From positions 53,892,029-53,956,028 of the forward strand of contig OX579633.1 of the NCBI GenBank assembly GCA_951230915.1: a DNA stretch of 64,000 bases. The letters are read 5' to 3'. The stretch comes from Antitrichia curtipendula. Its lineage: Eukaryota > Streptophyta > Bryopsida > Hypnales > Leucodontaceae. Below are positions 10,600 through 22,497 of the stretch, piece by piece. The notes beneath the pieces are model-generated. The model made no database searches and was not told the DNA's origin. It worked only from the letters and a program-made list of their open reading frames with translations. Position 1 is the first letter of the stretch; each line of letters begins with the position of its first letter. Made by a program: the position numbers and the translations under genes.

Positions 10600-13500
10600 A
10601 TGGGGCGCTATCCCCAAGGTCCTTCGTCCTGCTTGGAGGATGCAACATGCCACGTCAAGATCACCAGCTTGCGAGATGCAGCACCGATTGTTGTCTTTGC
10701 CTTCTGGGTTTTCGTAATTTCCAGCTGCGGCGTTTTCAGCCTGTGGAAAAGGAGTCGTTCGCATCGGTTCCCCACCAAATCAATCCTCATCCAAGAAAAA
10801 CTGTCGAACGGAGAATATGAAAATGCTACTGTATCAAGGTAAAACTCCGAATTCTCTCCGTTGATTCCGCTGCTGAACGGAGGTGCATTGATTGCTACTG
10901 AGGCTCATTTCGGCATTTGCGTTGCGAAGAAAGGAAGTAAGTTATCAATGCAGATTTTCTTGTTCACATGCGATAGAATGTTTGGCCAAGTGAATTGATC
11001 CCAGAGATTGATGTGAGGGCGAATTGCTGGGCCGCTACTGACTTGGACGATATGGGTGTCTGACTATCTGCAGCGAAAAAGAGCCCAAATCTCTAAAAGC
11101 GGAAGAGGTTCATGTGCAGTTGGAAGGGGACAGGCAGCTTCTCATCACTGGGTATACGTGGACATACTTCGGAGAGTTTTGCTATTTTCTATGCTGCCTT
11201 GTATCGTTTCATTGGATTGCGCTTTATATATTGATTTTGGTAGACACCTACAACAAGTGCGAAGTCGGTGGCATTGATAACCTCTGTTTCTTCGGCAACA
11301 ACGTCATCTTTGGCACCTACGAATTCAATGGCAAGGTTTGATCCTCTTTGCCCATTTTACAGTTCCTTTCCTGTTTCTGTTTTAGTACCTTTGAAATTCA
11401 GTTGTGCTTTTACTCTACCATGTTGTCATAGATCACCAATTGTGGAATACAACTAGTGTGGGACTCTACTGAGGACATTTTGAGACATCTTGAGACATCT
11501 CGAGACTCGAGAAGAAACTTTGAAAGTAGGGTATACACAGCAGGACATCAGGCAACAATTGCGTGCTAATCGTTGAGATTCATCCTCCCAAAAATTCTTA
11601 CAGAAAGAGTGAGAATTAGAGGGTAGATTAACTGTAAATTATAGGATAGCAATTTGCCGCTATTTGTATTCAATGAACGCTCAAAGGCATTATATTGTGA
11701 TATGCATCTGATGAGAGTGAACAACTGCTGGCCACTGGCCTGTTGTTTTTACAGGTTTTCTTCGTTTTATGGTGGCTATCTACTTTCTGGTTTACAGGCT
11801 GGGTTGTCAATAAAGGAAGGGTTCACAACTGGTTTCGCATGCCATGTGACCTTTCTCGGGCGACTGTGGTGAATGTGTGGACACCAGATGAACGAGAAAT
11901 TCTTTCTGTCAATGTTTTCTTCCTTGTCCGTGTTTTAGAGCGAGTCAAGGTATGCAGCCTTGTACCTCTTCAGTTGTACACCACATCATGAATTCGTTAT
12001 ATATGATGCATCGAGATCTATGAATTATGTCTTTGATAGGTTAATACATTGAATTCTCTCAGTCCCAATTCATCATTCCTTCTTCATCTTGTTTGGTCGT
12101 ACATTTTTTTTTTTCCGTTTCGCAGAATACGTTAATATCTGCCAAGAATCGGGGTCACTTCGAAATTATTCATCTTTCAACAACTCGTCTTGGGCAACGT
12201 TACTTTCTCTTGAGAGGTCAGCGTTACTTGGTGGATGGCGGGGAACTCCATCGTGCAATTCTGAAAGTCGGAACCCGCTATTCAGACTTCTACCAGGTGA
12301 AGTCTTGTCTATCTTGAAGCATTGCATTGAGTGAATCAAACCAAAAGCCGTTGTTTCTTTATTAAATTTGGACAGTTGAAGAGATGTTAAATTGCCACTC
12401 ATGGTTCGAAGAAGACATAAATTGGTGACGTGGTACAGTCAGGGTGTCTTCCATGCCCAAGCTTTCAAATCCCTAGCTCCTAATTTTTTCACTCATTATC
12501 ACTGTGCATCCGCACTATTTAGATTAGGTCTTCTTCAAATTGCTCATCATTCAGGATGTCTTTTTTTTTTTCTGTTGTCAGTGTTGGTAAGTGAGCTTGT
12601 TGAGACTGAATTTGTTTTATTTACTAGCTCCTTTTGCATTCTATTGGAGTCCGTTTTGCAGGTACAAACTGGACTGACCACCAAGGAAGCAGAGTCTCGC
12701 CTGGAGAAGATCGGATTCAATGAAATCCCATTCAAGCCGGATACATTGATGTTTACGACTGTCGACGAGCTCTTTTCTCTCTTTCATGTGTACCAGCTTG
12801 TCATGTACATGCTTCAGTTCTGGAACAGCTACCTGTTTGTGGCATCACTGATGACCTGGATTGTCCTGCTGAGTGCCTCCATCACCATTTATTCACGAAG
12901 AACAAGCCAACTTGCAATTTCAAAGGTCTTGAATATATGGAGCTTCATAACTTCCTCTGTCAACCTTTTCGAACGGCAATGTCTGTTGATGCAACTAATT
13001 CGATCTTGAGGGTCTTCGTTGATTCTCTTTGTTCAAATGGAAGAAGTAGAGTATTCCTGTCCTCATCTTTTCACATCCTTAACGTGGAGCTTTGCACTGC
13101 CTGGTGTAGGTAACAGAGTATGTCACGGAAACATCAGTATTTCGTGACGGAGAATGGGTGATTCTTTCGTCAAGCAAACTTGTCCCTGGAGATCTGCTCA
13201 GAATCAGAAGTGATTGGCTGTTACCTTGCGACCTCTTGATTATAAAAGGTTTGAGTGTTCAATTCTCTTGCACGCTCGAAAGTACTCCCAGTCTGCGATT
13301 CACAATTCAATATTGGATAACTCAATGATCGACTTGCTGGTATTCCATTTTCTATTGTTGAGAAAGTTATGTTCAGATCTGTAGGTTGAGTATTCTCTTG
13401 CGCATCTGAGGCTGTGCTAGCTTATCATTTTCAAGCCAAATTGTATGATCAACTCTAGAAACTCTCTTTTTTCCTTAGAGGGATAGAATGTTTTAATACT

Positions 13501-16500
13501 CTACCAACCATCTCATGTATAGAACCCACCCAGCTCATCTATTGTTCAAATTAATAGCTGGATGTCTTGCTCAGTACTTTTATCCTTGAGATCCTTTTCC
13601 AGGTTTCTGTGTATGCAATGAAAGTGCTCTAACCGGAGAAGCTACACCAGTCCAAAAATATGCGGCTCCCAACAACACAGAGCAGTACCAACCTGATGGC
13701 CACGGGGCTCGTCACACGCTCTTCGCGGGGACCACTGTACTTCAGGCGGGTAGTCAAAACCAAGACAATGTTCTTGCAATAGTGACATCTACAGGTAAGT
13801 CACTGTATTCAAGATTCTGTACGTGCAGCTCGATCAGACACGTTTTACTTCAGAGTCTGAAGAGAGAGAGGTCTTCTAGTATTGACGTAAACTATTATTC
13901 CGCAAGCGTCGTACTACCTGTTCGAGGTAGCACGACCTATTGGCTCCCTCTGACCAATTCTGAAAGGGCGTCAACAGTGTTCAAGTACACTGAAGGAATC
14001 AGAGTCAACCGTACGTGAGTTCGCATTTTTCTATCTGCGACAAGGATGAACGAACAAGACTGAGGAATGTAATGCATGTCAAGTTTTGAGATTACATGAG
14101 CTTTACGAGTGGCAAAGCGTTAGACTCCACGAGCCTACTCAGTGTTGTCACCTTTGACATGGGATTGTCATTTGACAGAAACAAAGTCGTGATACATCAT
14201 TTATTGAGTAGGTTCTGTGATTTTCACTTCCCTCATATCCTCAGGTATGGCGACTTCGAAAGGAGAGTTACTGGCTAGCATCTTGTATCCACACAAGATG
14301 CTGTTTAAGTACGACGAGGAGCTGCCGCTTGTCGTCTTGCTGCTCTTAGTGTATGGAATTGTCTGCTTCGTCATTTCCATTGTACTTCAGGTGCGTGTGT
14401 ACATATATGCAGCTCGTGAAGTTTGAAGTTTGCAACTTCAACTCGTGAGATTATGGCTATGTTACCCAGACTGACTGTTACCCACATGATGGATATATAA
14501 TTTGTCGGAGTTGGACCAAAAGAATGAAATTGCTGCTTAGTTTTCTATCGCTGGGACTGAGTGCAGTGCTCTTGCAGAATCGCACTGGGGCGCAAAGCAT
14601 TTGGGTGACCAAGTGGATCTATTGCATGGCTATTATCAACCAAATCATGTCTCCTCTTCTTCCAGTGGCTCTGGAAGTTGGCCAACTGCATGCCGTGGAG
14701 CGCCTTAAGGTAAAATTGATTTTGGTAAATTGATTTCTCGGGAGAAATGTTATGTAGAATATGTTTTAACTTGTCCTTCATCAATTGCTCGTATCCTGCA
14801 GCAAGGTCATTGGATAACTGGGATTAATCTCAAGATCAAAAAAACTGTTGTTTTCAGGGCCGTGGCATCTATTGTTTGAACCCGAAGCGGATCGCAATTG
14901 CTGGGAAGATACGAGTCTTCCTTTTCGACAAGACGGGAACCCTTACCCATGAAGATCTAGATTTTATTGGCGCTCAGAGTGTTGTCAGATCAGGTAGTGA
15001 CGGACCTACTTTTGGGAACTTGAAGTTGCCAGCCCAGGGAGATGGTATGGATGCTTCTACGCTGCATGGGTTAGCAACCTGCCATGCTGTGACCAAGTTT
15101 GGTGACCAATTTGTTGGAAATCAAGTGGAGGTACGTCTTCAGAATTTTTCAAATCAAGCAGGCTGAATTTTCTTCTTCTCCAGAATGCTAGCTATAAATG
15201 TTTCTTTAACATGAAAATTTTTCTGCTGTACATGTGTTCCGCTTCTCTGGAACTGATGCTTGGGTTTTGCACTGTAGGTGAAGATGTTTTCTTCTGTGGG
15301 TTGGGAACTGAAGGAGAACGCCAGTGAGGCACCATGTGTCCGCTCCCCTTCTGGCAAAGAACTTCGAATAGTGAAACGCAATGAGTTCGACCATGCACGA
15401 ACGACCATGAGTGTTATTGTGCAAGATCAAGAGGGTCAATTGCATGTATACTGCAAGGTAAGTTGTTCACTTGGCGAATATGAAATGATCTTAGAACTCT
15501 GTTAAGTAGTTCCTAAAGCCATCTTCAATGCTGCATTACTTGTCATCCCTCAGGATACGTAATTACTCCGAAAGAGAAATATTGTTTGTCATATCAGTGA
15601 TGATTTTCTGATGGCACATTTCACACAGAGCTTTGTAGCTTCAGTTCAGTTTCTTGTTGTAATCTGTATTAGTTGTCGCCCTCCAAGGCTTTCATTGTAT
15701 ACTAAAAATGAAGCAACTGGACCATGCAGGGATCCTTCGAGAAAATAAGAGAGCTGAGCACTTTGAACAGTCTCCCGAAGAACTACATCCACACTGCTCG
15801 CCAGCATGCCCTTGACGGCTGTTACGTACTTGGTCTTGGCTACAGGTACGATAAGCTGCGTCTTTTTGCTTCCATTTCATGCAGGACGCACAGTCGGATG
15901 ATTTTTGGCTCACCTAAGTCGCAATGCTGTTGCTAAGACTTTAGATTCCGTTCTTGAACGTAGATCACATTTCGTTATGTATTCCAATTCGAAAGCGAGT
16001 GACTGTCATAAGCCGTTCCTAGGAGTGAGTTTATAGCTAGACCACATCTCAAGATTGATAGATTGCGAGCTTGCAATTGATCTCACTGCTCTTTGTTTTG
16101 TAGAAACTTGGGCTCTGGTTATAACCTGGAGAGCGTAGAACGAATATCCCGTGACGATTTGGAGAGAGATCTGGAGTTTGAGGCACTCATTTTGTTCCGA
16201 AATGAAATGAAGTCTGAAAGCCGAAGCGCTATCGAAGCTTTAAAAGCGGGAGAGGTAAAACCCTAAGAGAAAGATACCAACATACCATGTATCGAGTGCG
16301 AGCAGCATGTGATATTAGGGGAGATAAATATTCATGGAAGCCGCCCTTTAAAACTCTTTCGTAATGACGAGTTTCTGCTACGAGACCGTAGATTTTCTTT
16401 GCCAGTGATGTGGGCTATTGCAATGCAGGTTCGCCCGGTCATGGTGACGGGAGATAACGCCCAGTGTGGCCACTACATTGCCAAGCAGTGTATGATGGTT

Positions 16501-19393
16501 GCTCCAGGTGTGGAGGTTTTACTGGGGGATATCGACACGGCGGATGGCAGGTAGGGTTCAGGGTTCAGGGTTCAGGGATTTAGGGTTTTGCGTTGGAAAC
16601 TAAATTTGTTTTTAAAATTACATGATGTGGTTACTTGAACCAGATCCAGGTATGCATGATTACTGGATTTCCAAACGTTCTTTGCTTTCTTGATTTACAT
16701 ATTTGACGTTTTTTACAGTTTGCGCTGGTCGCCCATGAATGTGGAGCAAGAGGGCAGCACCCGACCTCTGAGTACGGAGGAGTTACTGAGAGACCACACC
16801 AAGGGTCTCGAAGCAGGTTCGCAGGAATTGGCAGTGACAGGGCGAGCGTTCACTGTCTTGAGAAAAACCGAAGCCATGGACAGATTACTGTTTTTTACAC
16901 GAATTTATGCCCGGTTTACTCCTGCTGAGAAGGTTCTGTGGTTTTCACTGGTCATTATTCTCAAAAGAGCTTCAGACAATATTGTGATTGATCAGTAACA
17001 GTTTCGTTTCTTGAACTTTTCAAACTGTTCCTAAAGCAAAAACCAAGTGACGGCAGTGGTTGTACATACTGCATGTATTCAAGACGAACTCATGTCGTGT
17101 TTCATTGAGCCTAGGTTTGAGATTGGATTGTGGATCTTCCCATGCCAGGTGCTAGTGGCGAATATGCATCGAGACTGTGGGTTGATAGTGGGCATGTGTG
17201 GGGATGGAGGCAACGATTGTGGCGCTCTCCGGACTGCTCATGCAGGAATGGCGTTGAGTGAAGCGGAGGCATCAGTGGTCTCCCCATTTACATCCAAAGA
17301 TAAATCAGTAAGGAAGCCAACCTGCTGAGTCTTGAGGTCTTTGATTCTTTCCGTTTTCTCTTCTTGAACCACAGCATCAATTTCGTTTTGAGTATTGGGT
17401 GATGAGAGTACTTACAACCGATGTATGCACGCTCTGTTGAAACTGAAATGCTTGCGATTTCATGACACCATCCCCGCCGTTTTAGCTTCGTTTCAAGAAA
17501 TATTTTACCCGACTCTTCTCCAGTTTGACTCATTTGAGCGGGAGTGCATCGCAGTTCAGTAAATGAGTCCATATTAGAATCTTGATGCATGTTCGTGATT
17601 GTACCTTTCCTGGCCCTGTAACAGGTTACCTCAGTTGTGGAATTGTTAAGGGAAGGACGTGGAGCGTTGCACACATCCTTTGCTTGTTACAAGTTTTTGA
17701 TTACATACGGTCTTATGTTTTCCATTCTCAAACTTTGTGCTTACTGGTGAGATTCCTCGACCTTCTATCCTCAGTCTTCTCCTCGTTTCTATGTACTCTG
17801 ATTGAGAATTACAAGTGGCTTATTTTCCTGGCGATTTTCTTCATGCTCTTTGCGGGGGGGTTTCCAGGTATGGTATCATATTGTGTCAGATGGATTACAT
17901 TTTCATTGATGGAGTGGCTGTCTTGAGCTTGGGTTATGCCATGACCCTGAGCTATCCTGAGAACACGCTTGCGAAGGTATTACTTGAAGTCTAGCTTGTG
18001 CTTTCTCTTGTTTTGGTGTGTAATCTGTCTACATTCCACTGACGTAGTCGCGAACACTTCCATTTCTTTCGAGGTCACCCTCATTGGTTTTCTGGCAGGA
18101 TCGCCCAACATCGAGTCTTCTTGGCCCTTTGAATGTGACATCAGTTGTTGGAGTATGGGTGATCAACCTTTTGTATCTGATCGGCGCCCTACGTTTTATG
18201 ACCAGCCATGCTGATTACATCAAGTGGCCTGCAGTGTACGTGTCTCAAGGCCACACCCATTGCAGTCATTATGAAATTCGCTCGCTAATTTGAATTCGCA
18301 ATCGATCTTTTGAGTGCCGTGTTGGATGTCGCTGGGACACCTTGCTTTCGAATCCGCTAGAATAATGCAAGCTGTCTGAGCTCCAGCCATTTCGCAGTCG
18401 AATTGACAACCAAACTGTGTGGTGCGCAGCTATTCGCATGGTGCAAGTTGGTGGACGCTGGGTGATAACTGGGAGTCCACTGTTATATTCTTTGTGACGT
18501 ATTTCCAATTCATCACATCGGCCTTTGTGTTTACCTTTGGATCCGTATTCCGCAAAAATGTGTTCAAGAACTGGTTTCTGATGGTGAGTTCAATTGTGCT
18601 TTCGATATCACAACATTGGGCTGTGGTGAAACAGCCTAATTTTTGTTGGCATTGTAAACCACAATTTCTTGCATCAATGGTCTGCATCGGTTCTTGTCCC
18701 ATGCATTGCAGTACCATTACATGTTTGATTGTCATTATTTGCAGGTATGTTATGGAGGACTTCTAGTGTTTATGTCTACTCTTTTGCTTCTTCCCCACAG
18801 TGGGTTTACCAGCCTTTGGCATGTTGCCAGCGAACAATTCAACAAAACAAACAGTACCTCTCCTGTTTGGGTTGCATACCAGGTATGTGAAAATTCTGGA
18901 CTGTCTCGATATTGAAGGATCTTTCGATCGTGGGAACCCTTTCATCAGATTTTCGTTCCTTAGATGATGAACTCAGAGTCTATTACTGTCGCAAAATCCA
19001 AATTGTAATTGTTTATGAAGTTGTCTAAGTGTGCTTGATATGGTTTTGCAGAAATCTGGAGGCAGTCCCTCGCCTGCTATGCCTTTTACGTTTCGATTCC
19101 AGTTGTGGTGGTTAATTATGACGAACTTGGTCATTATCATGCTGTGGCAAAAGGTACTCTCAATAATAACACCTCCTGAAGCATATTGATTTCATATGAG
19201 TAACGTGGATACAAGAATCACTAAAGGATTACAATCTCAAGGAAGCTTTGAGTCTCCCTTCTGTCCTCTTGGATCCCCTATTCCACCATATGGTTGTCTA
19301 ACTATCTGTTGTGTGCAGGTAATTGCAGAGGGACCGGTTGCCAAAGCATTCGCCAACAGGTTCCCCTCGCGACGTCCAATTTTCTCTCTATAA
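10600..19393 (+). CDS. P5-type (P5B/ATP13A-like) P-type ATPase, 23 exons, complete
   Basis: Membrane pump of the P5 class. Animal and yeast P5B members act in late endosome, lysosome or vacuole membranes, and ATP13A2 exports polyamines; the substrate here is unknown. Exons, all with GT-AG borders and matching phases: 10600-10838, 11074-11335, 11755-11949, 12126-12296, 12662-12925, 13110-13248, 13603-13794, 14245-14390, 14578-14709, 14858-15130, 15278-15457, 15730-15845, 16104-16254, 16429-16550, 16719-16932, 17149-17307, 17625-17746, 17868-17976, 18099-18235, 18430-18583, 18745-18882, 19052-19153, 19319-19393. Predicted 1263 residues. Motifs: IDNLCFFG in the N-terminal membrane part; actuator TGEA (434-437); SPLLP in TM4 (561-565); FDKTGTLT with phosphorylated Asp604; KGSFE (731-735); TGDN (827-830); GDGGND (950-955), then ALRTAHAG and LSEAEAS, typical of P5. 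ATG 10600 is the first in its exon after a stop; a further upstream exon cannot be excluded. TM4 lacks the acidic residue of P5A (PPELP), so P5B or a sister class is favoured. Confidence 0.93.
16552..16585 (+). repeat. Short telomere-like repeat tract in intron 14
   Basis: Immediately after the exon 14 donor are a TAGGGT unit, three TCAGGG-type units and one TTTAGGG, the plant telomere unit. The tract is only about 34 bases and imperfect. It may be an interstitial telomeric footprint from break repair or a chance G-rich run. It starts within the splice donor itself (GTAGGG). Confidence 0.7.
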
Positions 19394-20112
19394 AACATTC
19401 TAATCTAAAGCTGTCTTTTACCTATGAAAATATTTGTTTGATAAGTATTGTACCATAAAAGTGCTTCAGTCAAAACACATGGTTGCCATTTTAGTTTCTC
19501 ATTTGCATTTAAAGAAACAGCTGTAGAGTGTAATGTAATCATATGTAAATCGATATCTTATGTAGGAGGCATTTTTGTTTTGTTTCTCTCTGGTGAAATG
19601 TAATCATAATGCCAAGTCCAAGTCCCATTTTCAAGTCCGATTTGTCACCATTCCATTTTCCATTGATTGATTAGTCAGAAAAGCGTTTTAATTCATAACG
19701 CAGACCCTCTTTCTACACGCTTTGATTTGCAAAAAGTACAGATACAGACGTTTGTGATGAACTACTATATAAGACTTGGCGTTATGTCTTGGCTCTCGAG
19801 CATTTTCAAGTCCATAGGGAACTGGGGAAATGATTGTACCTTTCCGGGCTTTACAACTTGAACAACACCCTTGAGAGCGGACACGACTTCCTCATTGGAC
19901 ATTTCTGCCATGCCATACACACTCACCTGCAAGGTCACATACTAGGACACTGCTTCTTAAAAAAACGGCAGGGGCTAGAAAACAAATTCACTACGGTTAT
20001 CATTTGATGCCTATTGATGCTCATTCAAGATTGAAAGTTTTGTGATCCCATTTGGCTTTGTAGAGCTTGGGAGCAAGAAATTCCAAAATTCAATCTTCAA
20101 TGGGAACCCAAA
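19394..20112 (+). other. 3' flank of the P5-type ATPase gene
   Basis: Contains the 3' UTR of the upstream gene. The polyadenylation site is not clear. Nothing else coding was recognised, and composition falls back to AT-rich towards 20 kb. Confidence 0.5.
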
Positions 20113-20242
20113 GCCGAAGAAAGTGGTCAATGGAATAGGTCGCCTTTCTAAATTAAACAAGTATGCAGTGGAATAAAGCCGAAGAAAGTGGTCAATGGAA
20201 TAGGTCGCCTTCCTAAACAAAACAAGTATGCAGTGGAATAAG
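20113..20242. repeat. Tandem duplication, two units of 65 bp
   Basis: GCCGAAGAAAGTGGTCAATG starts units at 20113 and 20178. The units differ at a handful of positions (CTTTCTAAATT against CTTCCTAAACA). Low divergence suggests a fairly recent duplication. No function evident. Confidence 0.9.
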
Positions 20243-20341
20243 GGAACTTGAACAAAGTATAAAGTAAAAGCTATAAGGATCATGAAGGTGAGTTGACCAC
20301 ATGCACCAATACCCAATGGATAAAGCAACTTCCAATAGTGG

Positions 20342-20760
20342 TAGTCACAGCTTGTTCAAGGTGCATGTGAACAATGTAGATCCATTTTTTGGCGACGTAG
20401 GGTTAGCTTCTTTTTACCGGAATATTCTTAGCGTGATATTGATTGTTCACCTTCAACATCCATCTCCGGAGGTGAATGTTGAAGGTGAACAATCAATATC
20501 ACGCTAAGAATATTCCTTTGTTTTCTTAACTTTCCCTTTTGAACTCCCACTTTGACCTTTGGACTTCTAATTTCATCTTCATTTCACCTTTTTGGCTCCA
20601 AAAAGGACTCCAAGGTAACTCCATTATCCATTCTCCACATTCTACCTCAAAGAGGGTGGTCATAGCTTCATCTAAGAACGTGGCTTCTCATTGGCCACTA
20701 CAAACATGCTCCGCTATTGAATCTCTATTGTTCACATGCGCCTTGAACAAGCTGTGACTA
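20342..20760. mobile_element. Non-autonomous DNA transposon with long inverted ends and internal hairpin (family M4, copy 1)
   Basis: TAGTCACAGCTTGTTCAAGG at the left is repeated inverted at the right (CCTTGAACAAGCTGTGACTA ending at 20760). The arms match for roughly 40 bases, continuing into GCATGTGAACAAT with few differences. Exact borders and target duplication are uncertain, since a truncated second copy at 32.2 kb shares a few more bases to the left. There is no coding capacity. A perfect hairpin lies inside. Confidence 0.7.
20419..20516. other. Perfect 41-bp inverted repeat (hairpin, 16-base spacer)
   Basis: The arm at 20419-20459 (starting GGAATATTCTTAGCG) is the exact reverse complement of 20476-20516. 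The spacer is 16 bases. A transcript through it would fold into a perfect 41-bp stem, a good substrate for Dicer-like enzymes. The same arm sequence occurs once, without its partner, in the truncated copy near 32.3 kb, so the inverted arrangement probably arose by duplication inside the element. Confidence 0.95.
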
Positions 20761-22054
20761 ATGGGAGTGATCATTGTTGAAGTTTAAATTTTGCTTTTTC
20801 AACAAAAACTTTACATGACAATTTACTTTTCTTTACAAATTGAATTGAAAGCTAAAACTTGATTTTCATTCTTCAAGTATTTTTTAGTGAAAACAAATAA
20901 ATGGATCAAAGGAAAGATTAGTCCTTAAAGGACAGACCTATGCCCATTTATTTCAAGCCTTCATTGTCCATGTCTCAATTTGCTGCCATTTTGGAGTTGA
21001 ATATGTATGAAAATTTTTACATTTATTTTTCAGAGATGAAATGACATGTCTTCTATACTTCATACAAAAATTAGATTTTTTTGGGGGGGGAAATTGATTT
21101 TTTTGAGATTTTGTGAAGGAAAAGTGAAGAAAAATCACATCAAATAGAAAATTATTTCAAAAACTCTGAAAATTTCACCATGTGTATATATTACAATGAA
21201 GAACATCATAGTATGAACTTAATTTCCATATCATTCTATAATTAGAATTCAACAGACATTGAAAATACAAACAAAGTTCAAATTGCAATAAGATATTCAA
21301 CATCAAGGATTTTTTTTTACAATTCAAAATTGGAATAGAAACTGAAGTAGATGACCTTCATTTAGTTAGTTGAGCTCAAGAAATATCACTTTTGTGGAGA
21401 AATTTCAGATTTAGAACATGGAGCAACAACTATCCAAAATACACTAAAATAGCATATTTTGTGATCCGTTTTGTTTTTTACAAACTTCTCATTTACATAA
21501 AGACAAACACTAGCAAGACTGCAGATTCAATTTGATATTCAAAGAACATCCACGGTGGAAGGAAGAGCTCGAGAAAAAGAAGAGAGGTAGCAATGAAGAA
21601 ATGAAAGGATGCAAAGCTGCAGTTTGTTGTTATTTATAAAAATAAAATAAAAAAAGATAAGAAGGTGTATTCTGGTTCCCGTGCTTTGTGCTTTGTGTTG
21701 AGCACTTGGAGAGTGTTACACACGAGAACTTTTTCAATGTGATGTTCCTGGGCAGGTTTGTTTGAGCATTGGGTTTTATGTATTCCCTGTGTCTCATTAA
21801 AAACATCCAAATCAGGCACAATTTTTGTCCCACTAAAAAGTTTTATTTACTAATTTAGACCATTGAGTACGCGTTGGCCGTATTGAATGACCTTGTGGGA
21901 GGAAGTGACAAGCAATCAAGGAGCCATCCTCTCCTAGCCCATATGAAGCACCTTGTACTCGATGCTTCCTTAAATAGTTATGTTGACAATGAATTCGGTG
22001 ACCACTTGTATGCTATGCAGATGTGTTCATGAAGAGGGTCAAGTTTCCTTGTTT
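20761..22054. other. AT-rich intergenic DNA
   Basis: No gene recognised apart from the weak exon-like fragment at 21859-22032. G-runs and T-runs near 21080 are low complexity. Confidence 0.5.
21859..22032 (+). pseudogene. Exon-like open fragment, unrecognised
   Basis: After an acceptor-like TTTAG, 57 codons are open, starting TIEYALAVLNDLVGG and ending at TGA 22030-22032. Composition is less AT-rich than the surroundings. No methionine start, no recognised family and no neighbouring exon were found, so this is probably a gene fragment or a chance frame. Confidence 0.15.
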
Positions 22055-22497
22055 GGGTGGAAGTACACTAATAGGAGCCACTCGTAGACATTATTGAGGT
22101 GCTTATAGAGGTCCTTAATGGAATATTTCACCAAACAATTGTCGCTTATTCATCTAAAATAGTCTTTAAGTCATTTGTAATGGATTCTTATTGCAATACT
22201 CTACCAAAAATTGTTGTTTATTCATCTAAAATAGTCTTTAAATCATCAATAATGGGTCCTTATTGAATCCAATTAAGCAGAATTAAGCAATGGCTACAAC
22301 TACATTTTAGTCCTTTTGATGTTTAAAAATTTAACATAATTAATTTTATTTTACATTATATCATGTAGCTATAACTAAGAGACAATGCTCTTCAATTTTT
22401 TTTCATATTTAAACTTATATTCAAGAGTTAGAATGAAGATTCTTAAAAAAAAAAAGGTGTTATGCCCAAGTTGGCTCCTATTAGTGTACTTCCACCC
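22055..22497. mobile_element. 443-bp non-autonomous DNA transposon (family M1, copy 1)
   Basis: The ends are perfect 26-base inverted repeats beginning GGGTGGAAGTACAC. The element is flanked by GTTT on both sides (22051-22054 and 22498-22501), a 4-bp target duplication. It has no coding capacity. A second copy of the same length at 49777-50219 is nearly identical and has its own 4-bp duplication. The superfamily is not certain; 4-bp duplications are known for Chapaev and Sola elements among others. Confidence 0.93.

Noticed and set aside
12392..13009. 205-codon frame on the plus strand
   Set aside because: It is exon 5 of the ATPase (12662-12925) plus read-through into both flanking introns.
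10600..19393. P5A class for the ATPase
   Set aside because: TM4 has no acidic residue (SPLLP rather than PPELP), and the N-terminal IDNLCFFG region is not a P5A feature I know.
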